Assembly: GCF_002204795.1 (NCBI RefSeq)
Contig: NZ_NIXO01000005.1
Coordinates: 103,005-167,004, forward strand
Length of the DNA: 64,000 nt
From: Pseudomonas sp. K2I15
GTDB taxonomy: Bacteria; Pseudomonadota; Gammaproteobacteria; Pseudomonadales; Pseudomonadaceae
Direction of reading: 5' to 3'
Position 1 is the stretch's first letter. Each line of letters begins with the position of its first letter. The notes below the pieces were generated by a model. It saw only the letters and a list, made by a program, of their open reading frames with translations, was not told where the DNA came from and searched no databases. Shown piece by piece: positions 8,741-16,530 of the stretch. A program made the position numbers and the translations under genes.

Positions 8741-8838
8741 GTAGGAGCGAGCTTGCTCGCGAAGGTCGCCAACGATGACGCTGGGTATCTGATACCCAGC
8801 GGCGCTCTCTGGTTTTTCGCGAGCAAGCTCGCTCCTAC
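8741..8838. repeat. REPIN (inverted pair of REP sequences), GTAGGAGCGAG class
   Basis: Two REP sequences in inverted orientation: GTAGGAGCGAGCTTGCTCGC at the left and its reverse complement at the right end (8816-8838), with a spacer of about 50 bp holding its own hairpin (GCTGGGTATC and GATACCCAGC). It fills the gap between the VOC gene and the convergent small gene. REPINs are mobilised in trans by RAYT transposases; none is encoded in this window. Confidence 0.95.
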
Positions 8839-8851
8839 AAAAGAAGGGCCA

Positions 8852-8998
8852 TCAAGGCTTGAGCGGGCGCTCCTGGTCGCGCTCGGACAGCTCCGTGCCA
8901 TCGTCCGGATGCTTCCAGGTCTGCGGTTTCTCTTCCTCGCGACGCTGCCTGGCGCGCTCCTGCTCCAACTCATCATGCTGCTTCGGTTCGTTGCTCAT
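8852..8998 (-). CDS. Small highly charged hypothetical protein
   Basis: A 48-residue frame starts at ATG 8998, with a strong GGGAGGTGGGT ribosome binding site. The product is almost wholly polar (runs of Glu, Arg, Gln and Lys, e.g. ELEQERARQRREEEKPQTW) and likely disordered or helical. I take this start rather than the longer upstream frame because of the ribosome binding site. Proteins of this kind are common in Pseudomonas genomes, without a known function. It ends 13 bp from the REPIN. Confidence 0.7.
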   Translation of the reverse strand: MSNEPKQHDELEQERARQRREEEKPQTWKHPDDGTELSERDQERPLKP

Positions 8999-9170
8999 AC
9001 CCACCTCCCATCCGTAAGAATTGGACACACTGGGGAAGCATAGATGAGGGAGCGGTTTTGTGTGATCTCGCCGATTGATAACCAAGACACATCAATGCAT
9101 GTAAACAACTCACTTATCATTTCTAAATGTGTCAGCCACTATCCGCGGTCTTAAGCGAAACAAGCACTTT

Positions 9171-9178
9171 AAAAAGAA
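9171..9178 (+). promoter_or_regulatory. Candidate Crc/Hfq target (CA motif) upstream of the MHS symporter
   Basis: AAAAAGAA fits AANAANAA and lies a few bases before the TGGAG ribosome binding site of the symporter gene. Organic acid carriers are frequent Crc targets in Pseudomonas. It is a weak signal in an A-rich stretch. Confidence 0.4.
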
Positions 9179-9196
9179 CGCTGGAGACACAAAAAA

Positions 9197-10489
9197 ATGC
9201 AAAACCCTTCACGGCCTGACTCTGCCCGCTCCAAAGTCGGCGCGGTCTTTCGCGTCACCTCCGGCAACTTTCTCGAACAGTTCGACTTCTTTCTGTTCGG
9301 CTTTTATGCCACCTATATCGCTGCCGCTTTCTTCCCTGCTGCCAATGAATTTGCGTCATTAATGATGACCTTCGCTGTGTTCGGCGCGGGCTTTTTGATG
9401 CGCCCGCTGGGGGCAATCATCCTCGGCGCGTACATCGATGATGTGGGCCGTCGCAAAGGCTTGATCGTGACCCTGGCGATCATGGCCAGTGGCACCCTGC
9501 TGATCGTGCTGGTGCCGGGCTATCACACCATTGGGTTGTGGGCTCCGCTGCTGGTGCTGATAGGCCGCCTGTTGCAAGGCTTCTCGGCCGGCGCAGAACT
9601 GGGCGGCGTGTCGGTGTACCTGGCCGAAATGGCCACCCCGGGCCGCAAGGGTTTCTACACCAGCTGGCAGTCGGGCAGCCAGCAGATCTCCATCGTGGTC
9701 GCGGCCGCCCTGGGTTATGGCCTGAACCAATGGATGGAACCGGCCGTGGTTGCCGATTGGGGCTGGCGCATTCCGTTCGCCATCGGCTGCGTGATCATCC
9801 CGTTCATCTTCATCCTGCGTCGTAACCTGCAGGAAACCGAAGAGTTCGCCAACCGCAAGCACCGCCCAACCATGCGCGAAGTGCTGGCCACCCTGGTGAA
9901 GAACTGGACCCTCGTAATCGGCGGCATGATGATGGTGGCGATGACCACCACCGCGTTTTACCTGATCACCGTATACGCACCGACCTTCGGCAAAACCGTG
10001 CTCAACCTGACCACCTCCGACGCCCTGCTGGTGACGTTGCTGGTGGCTGTATCGAACTTCATCTGGCTGCCCATCGGCGGCACCCTCAGTGACCGCTTTG
10101 GCCGCAAGCCCGTGCTGGTCGCCATGACCGCTCTGACCGTGCTTACCGCCTACCCGGCACTTTCCTACGTGGTCAATGCGCCAAGCTTCGCGCACATGCT
10201 GGAAACCCTGCTGTGGTTCTCCTTCCTCTACGGCATGTACAACGGCGCAATGATCCCGGCCCTGACCGAAATCATGCCGGTGGAAGTGCGTGTGGCAGGC
10301 TTCTCCCTCGCCTACAGCCTGGCGACCGCGATTTTCGGTGGTTTTACCCCGGCAATTTCCACCTGGTTTATCCACGAGACGGGCGACAAGGCTTCGCCGG
10401 CCTACTGGCTGATGTTCGCCGCGTTGTGCGCCTTTTGCGCGACATTCGCGCTGTATCGCCGTGCCAGTGGCCGTGTACAAGTCGCCTGA
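9197..10489 (+). CDS. MFS transporter, metabolite:H+ symporter (MHS) type, citrate/tricarboxylate-like
   Basis: A 430-residue carrier with about 12 helices. [20 protein letters not shown] in helix 1, [20 protein letters not shown] after helix 2, [22 protein letters not shown] in helix 4 and [11 protein letters not shown] in the second half are hallmarks of the MHS family that includes citrate and tricarballylate symporters. Imported substrate is therefore probably a di- or tricarboxylate. It is followed 12 bp later by a binding-protein gene and then by a convergent LysR gene, a likely three-gene functional unit. Confidence 0.9.
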   Translation: MQNPSRPDSARSKVGAVFRVTSGNFLEQFDFFLFGFYATYIAAAFFPAANEFASLMMTFAVFGAGFLMRPLGAIILGAYIDDVGRRKGLIVTLAIMASGTLLIVLVPGYHTIGLWAPLLVLIGRLLQGFSAGAELGGVSVYLAEMATPGRKGFYTSWQSGSQQISIVVAAALGYGLNQWMEPAVVADWGWRIPFAIGCVIIPFIFILRRNLQETEEFANRKHRPTMREVLATLVKNWTLVIGGMMMVAMTTTAFYLITVYAPTFGKTVLNLTTSDALLVTLLVAVSNFIWLPIGGTLSDRFGRKPVLVAMTALTVLTAYPALSYVVNAPSFAHMLETLLWFSFLYGMYNGAMIPALTEIMPVEVRVAGFSLAYSLATAIFGGFTPAISTWFIHETGDKASPAYWLMFAALCAFCATFALYRRASGRVQVA

Positions 10490-10501
10490 GGAGTCATGCT
10501 G

Positions 10502-11260
10502 ATGAAACCCATATTGAAAACTCTGGCGGCACTGGCGATCGGCTCCCTGGCGATGGTTGCCCACGCTGAAGAACTGAAAGTCATGACCTCCGGCGGCTTC
10601 ACCGCGGCCTACAAGGTACTGGGTGCGCAATACGCCACCCAGAGCGGCGACACCCTCGACACCATCCTCGGCCCGTCGATGGGCAAGGCGCCGGAAGCGA
10701 TTCCCAACCGCCTCGCCCGTGGCGAACACGCCGATGTGGTGATCATGGTCGGCTACGCCCTGGACGAGCTGATCAAGCAAGGCAAGGTCGACAAGGCGTC
10801 CCGCGTTGAACTGGCGGATTCGCGCATCGGCCTGGTGGTCAAGGAAGGCGCGGCCAAGCCTTCGATTGCCACCGATGCCGAACTGAAGGCAGTACTGACC
10901 AAGGCCAAATCCGTCGCGTATTCGGACAGCGCCAGCGGCGTCTACGTCGAAAAGGAACTGTTCAAGAAACTCGGCATGCCGTCCAAGGGCACTATGATCG
11001 AACGCATCCCGGTGGCCTCCCAGGTGGCCAAGGGTGACTACGAAGTGGGTTTGCAGCAGGTCTCCGAATTGCTGCCGATTCCGGGCGTGACCTACGTCGG
11101 AAAGATCCCTGAAGACGTGCAGTCCGTCACCCGTTTTGCCGCAGGCATTCCGGTGAACGCCGAACACCCGGCGCAGGCGAAAAAGCTCCTGCAATTCCTC
11201 GCCTCGCCCCAGGCGCAACCGGTGGTGCAAGCCACCGGCCTGGATTCGGTCTCACACTGA
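10502..11260 (+). CDS. Periplasmic substrate-binding protein (ModA-like, SBP_bac_11 type)
   Basis: A 252-residue protein with a signal peptide (MKPILKTLAALAIGSLAMVAHA) and the fold signature of ModA-like binding proteins (LKVMTSGGFTAAYKVL near the N-terminus; RLARGEHADVVIMV; PVASQVAKGDYEVGLQQVSE). The ATG at 10502 is chosen because GGAG sits 8 bases upstream; the ATG at 10496 is too close to it. No ABC permease or ATPase gene is nearby; instead it is cotranscribed with an MFS symporter. It may present substrate to the symporter or act as a sensor. Its 3' end overlaps the convergent LysR gene by 9 bp. Confidence 0.88.
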   Translation: MKPILKTLAALAIGSLAMVAHAEELKVMTSGGFTAAYKVLGAQYATQSGDTLDTILGPSMGKAPEAIPNRLARGEHADVVIMVGYALDELIKQGKVDKASRVELADSRIGLVVKEGAAKPSIATDAELKAVLTKAKSVAYSDSASGVYVEKELFKKLGMPSKGTMIERIPVASQVAKGDYEVGLQQVSELLPIPGVTYVGKIPEDVQSVTRFAAGIPVNAEHPAQAKKLLQFLASPQAQPVVQATGLDSVSH

Positions 11261-12154
11261 CCGGAATGGCATCTCACGCGTCAACCGCTCCAGTTCCAGT
11301 GCCGCCGGCGTCAACGTACGCCCGCGGCGCTTGATCAACCCCACGTTGCGCACCACCTCCGGCTCCACCAACGGCACGCTCATCAGAATCGGGTGCTTGC
11401 CTGCCGGCATCGCAATCGACGGCACCATCGCCACCCCAAGCCCCGCCTCCACCAGCCCGATCATCGTGGTCACGTGATGGGTTTCGCAGATGCTTTGCTT
11501 TTTCACCCGCACGCCGCGCAGGGCCTGGTCCAGCAAAAAGCGATTGCCTGAGGTCTTGTCCACGGTGATGTAGTCGTGCTCGTAGGCCTCGGCCCACGTC
11601 ACACTGGCCCGGTCCGCCAATGGATGCTCCCGGCGACAGGCCAGCACATAACGCTCTTGCAGCAACAGCTCGAACTCCACCCCGTCTGCCAGGCTGCCGC
11701 TGAAACTCACGCCAAAATCCGCCTCGCCACTTTCCACCGCCGCACACACCTCACCGGCACTCGCGTCCAACACCCGCAGGCGAATCTTCGGATAGAGCTT
11801 GTGGAATTCGGAGATCACGTGGGGCATGAAGTAGTACGCGGTGGACGGCACACAGGCGATGGTGACGTTGCCCATGCGGGTTGAGGCCACGTTGCTGATG
11901 CCCATCAGGGCGATGTCCAGGTCATCGAGCATGCGTTCGACTTGCGGCAGGAATGCGCGGCCGACCATGGTCAGGCTGACCCGGCGCGTGGTGCGCTCGA
12001 AGAGTTTGACGTCGAGGGCGGATTCGAGCTTCTCGATGCGCCGGCTGAGGGCCGGCTGGGAGATACGGATGGCTTCGGCCGCCGCACGGAAACTGCCCTT
12101 GTCTACGACGGCGCGGAAGGCTTGGAGGTCGTTGAGGTCGAAGTTGATGATCAT
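11252..12154 (-). CDS. LysR-family transcriptional regulator of the adjacent transport pair (inferred)
   Basis: A 300-residue LysR protein: helix-turn-helix at about residues 20-40 (KGSFRAAAEAIRISQPALSR) and an effector-binding domain (VTIACVPSTAYYFMPHVISE onward). It is convergent with the MHS symporter/binding-protein pair, overlapping by 9 bp, and divergent from the beta-propeller gene at 12307. It probably controls the transport pair, judged only from proximity. Confidence 0.88.
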   Translation of the reverse strand: MIINFDLNDLQAFRAVVDKGSFRAAAEAIRISQPALSRRIEKLESALDVKLFERTTRRVSLTMVGRAFLPQVERMLDDLDIALMGISNVASTRMGNVTIACVPSTAYYFMPHVISEFHKLYPKIRLRVLDASAGEVCAAVESGEADFGVSFSGSLADGVEFELLLQERYVLACRREHPLADRASVTWAEAYEHDYITVDKTSGNRFLLDQALRGVRVKKQSICETHHVTTMIGLVEAGLGVAMVPSIAMPAGKHPILMSVPLVEPEVVRNVGLIKRRGRTLTPAALELERLTREMPFRSV

Positions 12155-12306
12155 CGAGTGAGCCGTTGGGTAGTCGCGGGTGACGTCATTATGGGGGACA
12201 GCGGCTTGTACCCGCCTGAAAAAAGCAGGGTGATGTTGGGCCCTGTGCTTGATACGGTGGCGGACGCGTGCAAATCCTCTTCACAAATACCTATCGGCAG
12301 TCATCA

Positions 12307-13236
12307 ATGGATAAAACAATAAAAAGGGCTCATGCAACCCACTCATCTTATCGAGCACTCCGATTGGGTTTAGGGCTATCGGGCCTGCTGTGCACCGCCA
12401 CCCTGGGCTTCTTCGCCTGGCAAAGCTTCTATCCAGTCAGCGCCGCCAATAACTGGAGCGTTCAAGTGATCCACCGCGATGTGGCAAAGGCTGCGTCGCT
12501 GATGCCGATGCTCGATGGTTCACTGATGGTCAGCCAGGAATTGAGCAATGGACTTGGCAGTATCGTGCGCATCCTCCCGGACGGAAAACGCGAACGGGTG
12601 GTAGGCAATCTATCCAAACCCGATGGAATGGTCGCCACTCAGGGCGGCTGGGTGTTCAGCCAGGAAGTGGATGGCGCGCCCGTCAGCTTCCTCAAGGACG
12701 GCGTCGTCACCGAACTGTTCAAGGGCGACAGCGTACAAGGGCTGTGGGACGACGGCGAGTTCCTCTACGCCATCGAAGACCGCAAGGTAGGTGCCCGCAT
12801 ACTGCGCTATCGCTGGAGTGATAAAACATTGAGCGTAGTGCGTGACCAACTCAGCGAAGGTGAGTCGATTGTTCGCTGCACGGATGGGCGCATGCTCTAC
12901 ACGGAAAAGAAGAAAGGCGTGGTGCGAGAGCTGACCAACGACGGCAGCGATCCGGTGGTACTGAGCAAGCTGAACAAACCCACGTTCTTGATGTGCGATG
13001 AACGCGGGTTGTGGATCAACGAAGATTCAACACATCGCGCGCGTTTGTTGTTGATCGACAAGCAAGGGCGCCAGCAGACAATTCTGTCTTTCCTGAAGGC
13101 GCCACAGTCGATTGTGCGTACGACGAAGGGAACGTATCTGGTGGCCGAAGGCGGTCGTAACCGTGTCCTTGAATTGGTGCCGTCCCTGGCACTCGTAGAC
13201 CCCGTTACAACTGAAACCGCGCCACCGCCTCATTGA
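12307..13236 (+). CDS. Membrane-anchored or exported beta-propeller-like protein
   Basis: About 309 residues from ATG 12307. A single hydrophobic segment (about residues 19-42, [20 protein letters not shown]) acts as a signal anchor, so the rest is periplasmic. The body contains repeated short strands with Gly-Asp turns ([48 protein letters not shown]) like SMP-30/NHL-type propellers. I cannot name a substrate. The end overlaps the convergent chemoreceptor gene by 32 bp. The start is uncertain: an upstream TTG/ATG in frame (12268) is possible but has no better ribosome site. Confidence 0.7.
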   Translation: MDKTIKRAHATHSSYRALRLGLGLSGLLCTATLGFFAWQSFYPVSAANNWSVQVIHRDVAKAASLMPMLDGSLMVSQELSNGLGSIVRILPDGKRERVVGNLSKPDGMVATQGGWVFSQEVDGAPVSFLKDGVVTELFKGDSVQGLWDDGEFLYAIEDRKVGARILRYRWSDKTLSVVRDQLSEGESIVRCTDGRMLYTEKKKGVVRELTNDGSDPVVLSKLNKPTFLMCDERGLWINEDSTHRARLLLIDKQGRQQTILSFLKAPQSIVRTTKGTYLVAEGGRNRVLELVPSLALVDPVTTETAPPPH

Positions 13237-14830
13237 GCGAAACAGCCAACCGCGCCAGCTCATGGCTTGAACCATTGATCTGCCCCGCGCCCGAGGACGA
13301 TTGGGCGGACAGGTCACGAATATTGACGATATTGCGGTCCACTTCCTTCGCCACCTGGGCCTGCTCCTCGGCGGCGCTGGCGATGACCAGGTTGCGCTGG
13401 TGAATCTGGTCGATGGAGTCGGTGATCTGGCTCAGTGCGCCACCGGCCCCTTCGGCCAGGATCAAGGTTTCGCTGGCCCGCTGGGTGCTCGACTGCATCG
13501 ACGTCAGCGCCTGGCTGGAGCCGCTGCGCATCGCAGTAACCATCTGGTCGATCTCCAGGGTCGATTGCTGTGTGCGGTGGGCCAACGCACGCACTTCGTC
13601 GGCCACCACTGCAAAGCCACGCCCGGACTCACCGGCACGCGCAGCCTCGATGGCGGCGTTCAGGGCCAGCAGGTTGGTCTGCTCGGCGATGGAGCGAATC
13701 ACATCGAGCACCTTGCCGATATCCCGCGACTGATCGGCGAGGTTCTGCACCAGGCTTGAGGTTTCACCGATGTTTGTACTCAGCGCCTGAATCGCGCTGA
13801 CCGTTTCACCAACGCGTTGCTGGCCATCGCGGGCGGTTTCATTTGAGAGCCGGGTGGATTCGGAAGTGGAGACAGCATTACGTGCCACCTCATCGGCAGC
13901 CGAAGTCATCTCGTTGACCGCGGTGGCGGCTTGCTCGATTTCAGCGGTCTGCTTTTGCAGGCTGCGGTTGCTCTGGTCGGTGATGCCGTTGAGGTCGGTG
14001 GCCGATGCCGCCATCTGCCCGGCTGATTGGCGAATCAACTGCAAGGTGCTGCGCAGGCTGCCTTGCATGCTCTGCAGTGCCACGAGCAGGCGCGTCACTT
14101 CGTCATCGCCGGTCACATCAACGGTCTGCGTCAGGTCGCCCTGGGCGACGTTTTCTGCGGCGCGCACCGCGTGGCTCAGGGGGCCAACGATGCTGCGCGT
14201 CAGCAACCAGGCCAGCGCCACGGTGCTCAACGCGGCCAGCAGCACAAAGCCGAAGACCATCGTGCGCGAGCGGCTGTACTGCGCCTCTGCCGTCTGGCCC
14301 TGCAGGTTGATCTGGGCGTTGTAGTAATCGGCCAAGGCATTGAGCTGATTGCCGGAGCCGTCGACCACGGTTTTCATGTCTACCAGCAGCAGCTTGTTCA
14401 GTTCGGCGAGTTGCTGCTTGTCGGCGAGAATGAACGACTGGGTGAGGCCTTGCTGGTACTGACGCAGCGAAACCTGGAACTGATCATAGAGAGTGCGCAC
14501 TTCGGGAGTGTCGATTACGGCATCCAGGTCGGCGAGTTTTTTCGTCAGGTCCTGGCTACGGGTGTCCATCTGGCTGCGGTATTGCGGGATGCTCGCCGCG
14601 CTGGAATCAAGGGCCATGCGCAGGGAAATGGTGCGGATGCGCAGCATGATTTCGCGAATATCCGACACCAGGCGCATTTTGGGCACCAGGCCACGTTCAA
14701 CCTGCACGGCGCTTTCGCGGATGCTCGCCATGTTCGAGAGCGCAAAAAACCCCAGCAGCGCCACGAGCAAGGCAATCAAGGCAAAACCGAGACCCGCACG
14801 GCGGGCAATGGACAGGCTGCGGAGCGACAT
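13205..14830 (-). CDS. Methyl-accepting chemotaxis protein, four-helix-bundle ligand domain
   Basis: A 541-residue chemoreceptor. TM1 lies around residues 11-33, a periplasmic four-helix bundle (about 35-185), TM2 about 187-210 ([20 protein letters not shown]), a HAMP domain, then the signalling domain with the invariant hairpin tip ([20 protein letters not shown] and [17 protein letters not shown]). It ends in VARFQL without a methyltransferase-tethering pentapeptide. The ATG at 14830 matches the family start; earlier in-frame ATGs lack homology. A perfect palindrome lies about 20 bp upstream. Ligand unknown. It is a paralogue of the receptor at 47909. Confidence 0.93.
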   Translation of the reverse strand: MSLRSLSIARRAGLGFALIALLVALLGFFALSNMASIRESAVQVERGLVPKMRLVSDIREIMLRIRTISLRMALDSSAASIPQYRSQMDTRSQDLTKKLADLDAVIDTPEVRTLYDQFQVSLRQYQQGLTQSFILADKQQLAELNKLLLVDMKTVVDGSGNQLNALADYYNAQINLQGQTAEAQYSRSRTMVFGFVLLAALSTVALAWLLTRSIVGPLSHAVRAAENVAQGDLTQTVDVTGDDEVTRLLVALQSMQGSLRSTLQLIRQSAGQMAASATDLNGITDQSNRSLQKQTAEIEQAATAVNEMTSAADEVARNAVSTSESTRLSNETARDGQQRVGETVSAIQALSTNIGETSSLVQNLADQSRDIGKVLDVIRSIAEQTNLLALNAAIEAARAGESGRGFAVVADEVRALAHRTQQSTLEIDQMVTAMRSGSSQALTSMQSSTQRASETLILAEGAGGALSQITDSIDQIHQRNLVIASAAEEQAQVAKEVDRNIVNIRDLSAQSSSGAGQINGSSHELARLAVSLNEAVARFQL

Positions 14831-14851
14831 GGCGATTGTTCTCATTATTAG

Positions 14852-14867
14852 CATACGACATCGTATG
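14852..14867. promoter_or_regulatory. Perfect palindrome upstream of a chemoreceptor gene, possible operator
   Basis: CATACGA and TCGTATG are exact inverted repeats separated by CA, 22 bp before the chemoreceptor ATG on the minus strand. It could be an operator or a leader hairpin. No known consensus is recognised. Confidence 0.4.
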
Positions 14868-14941
14868 ACATAGTTTCGGCCACGTGGGACAGGACTTGAG
14901 GGAGATTCGCGGGAACTCCCCAGATATAAATCTTCCATGAA

Positions 14942-14974
14942 AAAGCCCGCTGGCTTTTAGCTACAGCGGGCTTT
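14942..14974 (-). terminator. Intrinsic terminator of the DUF6124-type gene
   Basis: Exact 11-bp arms AAAGCCCGCTG and CAGCGGGCTTT with an 11-nt loop. Read on the minus strand the hairpin ends in a run of T residues and lies 18 bp after the stop codon of the gene that ends at 14993. Confidence 0.9.
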
Positions 14975-14992
14975 GCGGGGTGTGGTTGGCGC

Positions 14993-15376
14993 TCACAGGC
15001 TGGCTGGTTTATCAGCTGCAAATTGACGGTCGAGTACAGAGTCTACCAACGCCTGGGCATTCTCGATCAACTGGGCTAGCCCCATGGTCAATCGGTAGTG
15101 AATGCTGTCTTGACCATCGGCGCAGCGGTACGCCGTTTCCGATGCTGACGACAGGATTTCAGTGGCGTTGGCCAGTGCTTCTTCGGTGCCTACATCGGCA
15201 CCTACGAGGAAGATTTTGCGTGGTGGGCGCTCGCCGGTTTCAGCCGATTCGGGCGCAGGTTCACTCAGATAATAATCAAGCGCTCTTTGCGCCGCGTCGG
15301 ACATTTTTCCGTCAGTGAGCTTGTTGTGCGCGCGAGCGTCGAAGGAATCAGGGGGATTGGGGGTGATCTTTTTCAT
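14993..15376 (-). CDS. DUF6124/DUF3077-type small Pseudomonas protein (copy A)
   Basis: A 127-residue cytoplasmic protein beginning MKKITPNPPDS; the start at 15376 follows an AGGAGCT ribosome site. The helical core FLVGADVGTEEALANATEIL and LTMGLAQLIENAQALVDSVL aligns with the second copy at 62673 (VRPEISTDALLANAYETIAG; LALAIQQTIELGLMLVEAAQ). I assign both to the DUF6124 (formerly DUF3077) group known almost only from Pseudomonas; function unknown. It is preceded by an unusually structured leader (15401-15601) of the same design as the one before copy B, and followed by its own terminator, so it is monocistronic. Confidence 0.82.
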   Translation of the reverse strand: MKKITPNPPDSFDARAHNKLTDGKMSDAAQRALDYYLSEPAPESAETGERPPRKIFLVGADVGTEEALANATEILSSASETAYRCADGQDSIHYRLTMGLAQLIENAQALVDSVLDRQFAADKPASL

Positions 15377-15400
15377 GGTGTAGCTCCTGTATGTAATCGG

Positions 15401-15601
15401 AGCTGCCATTCCCCTGCTGTCAAACAGGATTGGGTGGCAGCTGTACGCGGGTTGACAGACCGGTATACAGGACCCGGCGCACCCGAAGATGCCCCACGTA
15501 CAGCCGCCATAAAACGACGCCACAGCTAAAACAGCCTGTAATCGTATGGAGGTTGTACACCTGTAAATCGGTCTGTCAAAACCGGTCGCCATGGGGGCGA
15601 C
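15401..15601 (-). promoter_or_regulatory. Structured 5' leader (candidate regulatory RNA with pseudoknot), copy A
   Basis: In gene-sense order the pairings are: hairpin 15601-15596/15590-15585 with CCCAU loop; long-range helix 15579-15569/15462-15452 (TTGACAGACCG with CGGTCTGTCAA, perfect) extended by 15565-15560/15471-15466; inside it, strand 15508-15493 pairs with 15451-15436 downstream, making a pseudoknot of 16 pairs, two of which are G.U only on the minus strand; a UUCG-capped hairpin at 15492-15479. A further copy of the first strand (TTTGACAG, 15424-15417) and an 8-bp inverted repeat 15442-15435/15408-15401 give competing pairings near the ribosome site. The same design precedes copy B (62933-63130) with compensatory changes. 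I do not recognise a named RNA family. Confidence 0.7.
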
Positions 15602-15949
15602 GGGGCGAAGGTTACCGCCGTGCCTCAGGCAGCGCAACCCTGCACTGGCAGCTAAAGAATCAGGCTACAGACATCACTGAAAGGGTGTAACTAGCAAGGC
15701 ACCTTGCGCCCTCTTGCTAGTGTATGAGGGAAGCCCACCCACCATCATTCGTTCAGCTAATCCATCATCTTCAGCCCAATAGAGATTTACCTGACGGTGT
15801 TATCAGCCTCGTCCTTCTGCAGAGGTCTTGAGCCGCTATCAAGCCAATGGATATAGTCCTTTGCCTCGGCCCATCAAGCCTGCGGTTTGCTCGGCTATCA
15901 CTATCCACATAAGCTGAACGCTATGAACACACTTCCTTCGGAGGCTCCG
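15602..15949. other. Intergenic stretch between the leader and the YafO-type pair
   Basis: No convincing gene. It contains an 8-bp inverted repeat, CTAGCAAG (15691-15698) and CTTGCTAG (15713-15720), that could form a hairpin, and must include the promoters of the DUF6124-type gene (leftward) and of the toxin-antitoxin pair (rightward). Base composition is lower in GC than the flanking genes. Confidence 0.5.
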
Positions 15950-16096
15950 ATGGCCATCACCAAAAAAATCGAGAAGCCACGCAAAAAGGCCGTCAGCGAA
16001 GAGCTGAGCTTCCTTGATGTATGGCAAGCCGCGCGTGATGGACAAAAAGCTTTCGACACCTTTGTGATCAGCGGCAAGCTTCCAATCTCCAAGTAG
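15950..16096 (+). CDS. Short basic protein, probable antitoxin partner of the YafO-like toxin
   Basis: A 48-residue frame from ATG 15950, five bases after a GGAGG site. The N-terminal half is very basic (MAITKKIEKPRKKAVSEE), the second half amphipathic (FLDVWQAARDGQKAFDTF). It ends 6 bp before the YafO-like gene, in the antitoxin-first order seen for yafNO. It is much shorter than E. coli YafN (about 97 residues) and I see no full DNA-binding domain, so it would be an unusual antitoxin. Role is inferred from position. Confidence 0.65.
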   Translation: MAITKKIEKPRKKAVSEELSFLDVWQAARDGQKAFDTFVISGKLPISK

Positions 16097-16102
16097 GATT
16101 GA

Positions 16103-16519
16103 ATGCCCGCGGTCAAAATCTCTCCGCTGTTTCAAAAAATCAGTCACTGGGAAAATTTCGCCGCTCACTTTTTCAACTACAAAGTGTGCGGCGAGCTGCC
16201 GCCTATTTTTGGCAGGGATGAAAGCCTTGATCTCAGCGACCTGCATCATATTGATCTGGCTGGCACGTCTCAGACCCAGGTTCAATGGGCGAAGATCAAA
16301 GGCCAGTATTACCGCACCACTCTCCGCAACGATCCTGATAACGACTTCTGGCTAATTTATGCCCATGACCCCTACTGCGATGACTATCTGTTACTAACCG
16401 TTATCGGACCTGATGCTCACAATCGCACCGAGTGGGGCTCATTTCTGCGCACCGTTCATAACGATGTGGTTACGCCTTGGATACTCGGAAGAGTCGTCTA
16501 TCCCGATATTGATGATTGA
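16103..16519 (+). CDS. yafO: YafO-family type II toxin (ribosome-associated mRNA interferase)
   Basis: A 138-residue protein. FFNYKVCGELPPIFGRDESL near residues 23-42 matches the diagnostic YafO segment (YK-x-G-x-LP-x-IFGRD in E. coli), and the downstream DNDFWLIYAHDPYCDDYLLL and DAHNRTEWGSF correspond to the later YafO strands and helix. E. coli YafO cleaves mRNA on the ribosome near start codons. The gene lies 6 bp after the small basic gene and ends 12 bp before the convergent anti-sigma gene. No other toxin gene is needed to explain the pair. Confidence 0.8.
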   Translation: MPAVKISPLFQKISHWENFAAHFFNYKVCGELPPIFGRDESLDLSDLHHIDLAGTSQTQVQWAKIKGQYYRTTLRNDPDNDFWLIYAHDPYCDDYLLLTVIGPDAHNRTEWGSFLRTVHNDVVTPWILGRVVYPDIDD

Positions 16520-16530
16520 ATACCGTATTT

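Noticed and set aside
9359..11230. A 623-codon open frame on the minus strand
   Set aside because: It is antisense to the MHS symporter and binding-protein genes, is rich in His, Gln, Arg and Gly, and results from high GC third positions.
15545..15580. TTGACA with TACAAC 16 bp away as the promoter of the copy A DUF6124-type gene
   Set aside because: The same position in copy B reads TTAGTAG, so the -35 is not conserved; the sequence is better explained by base pairing.
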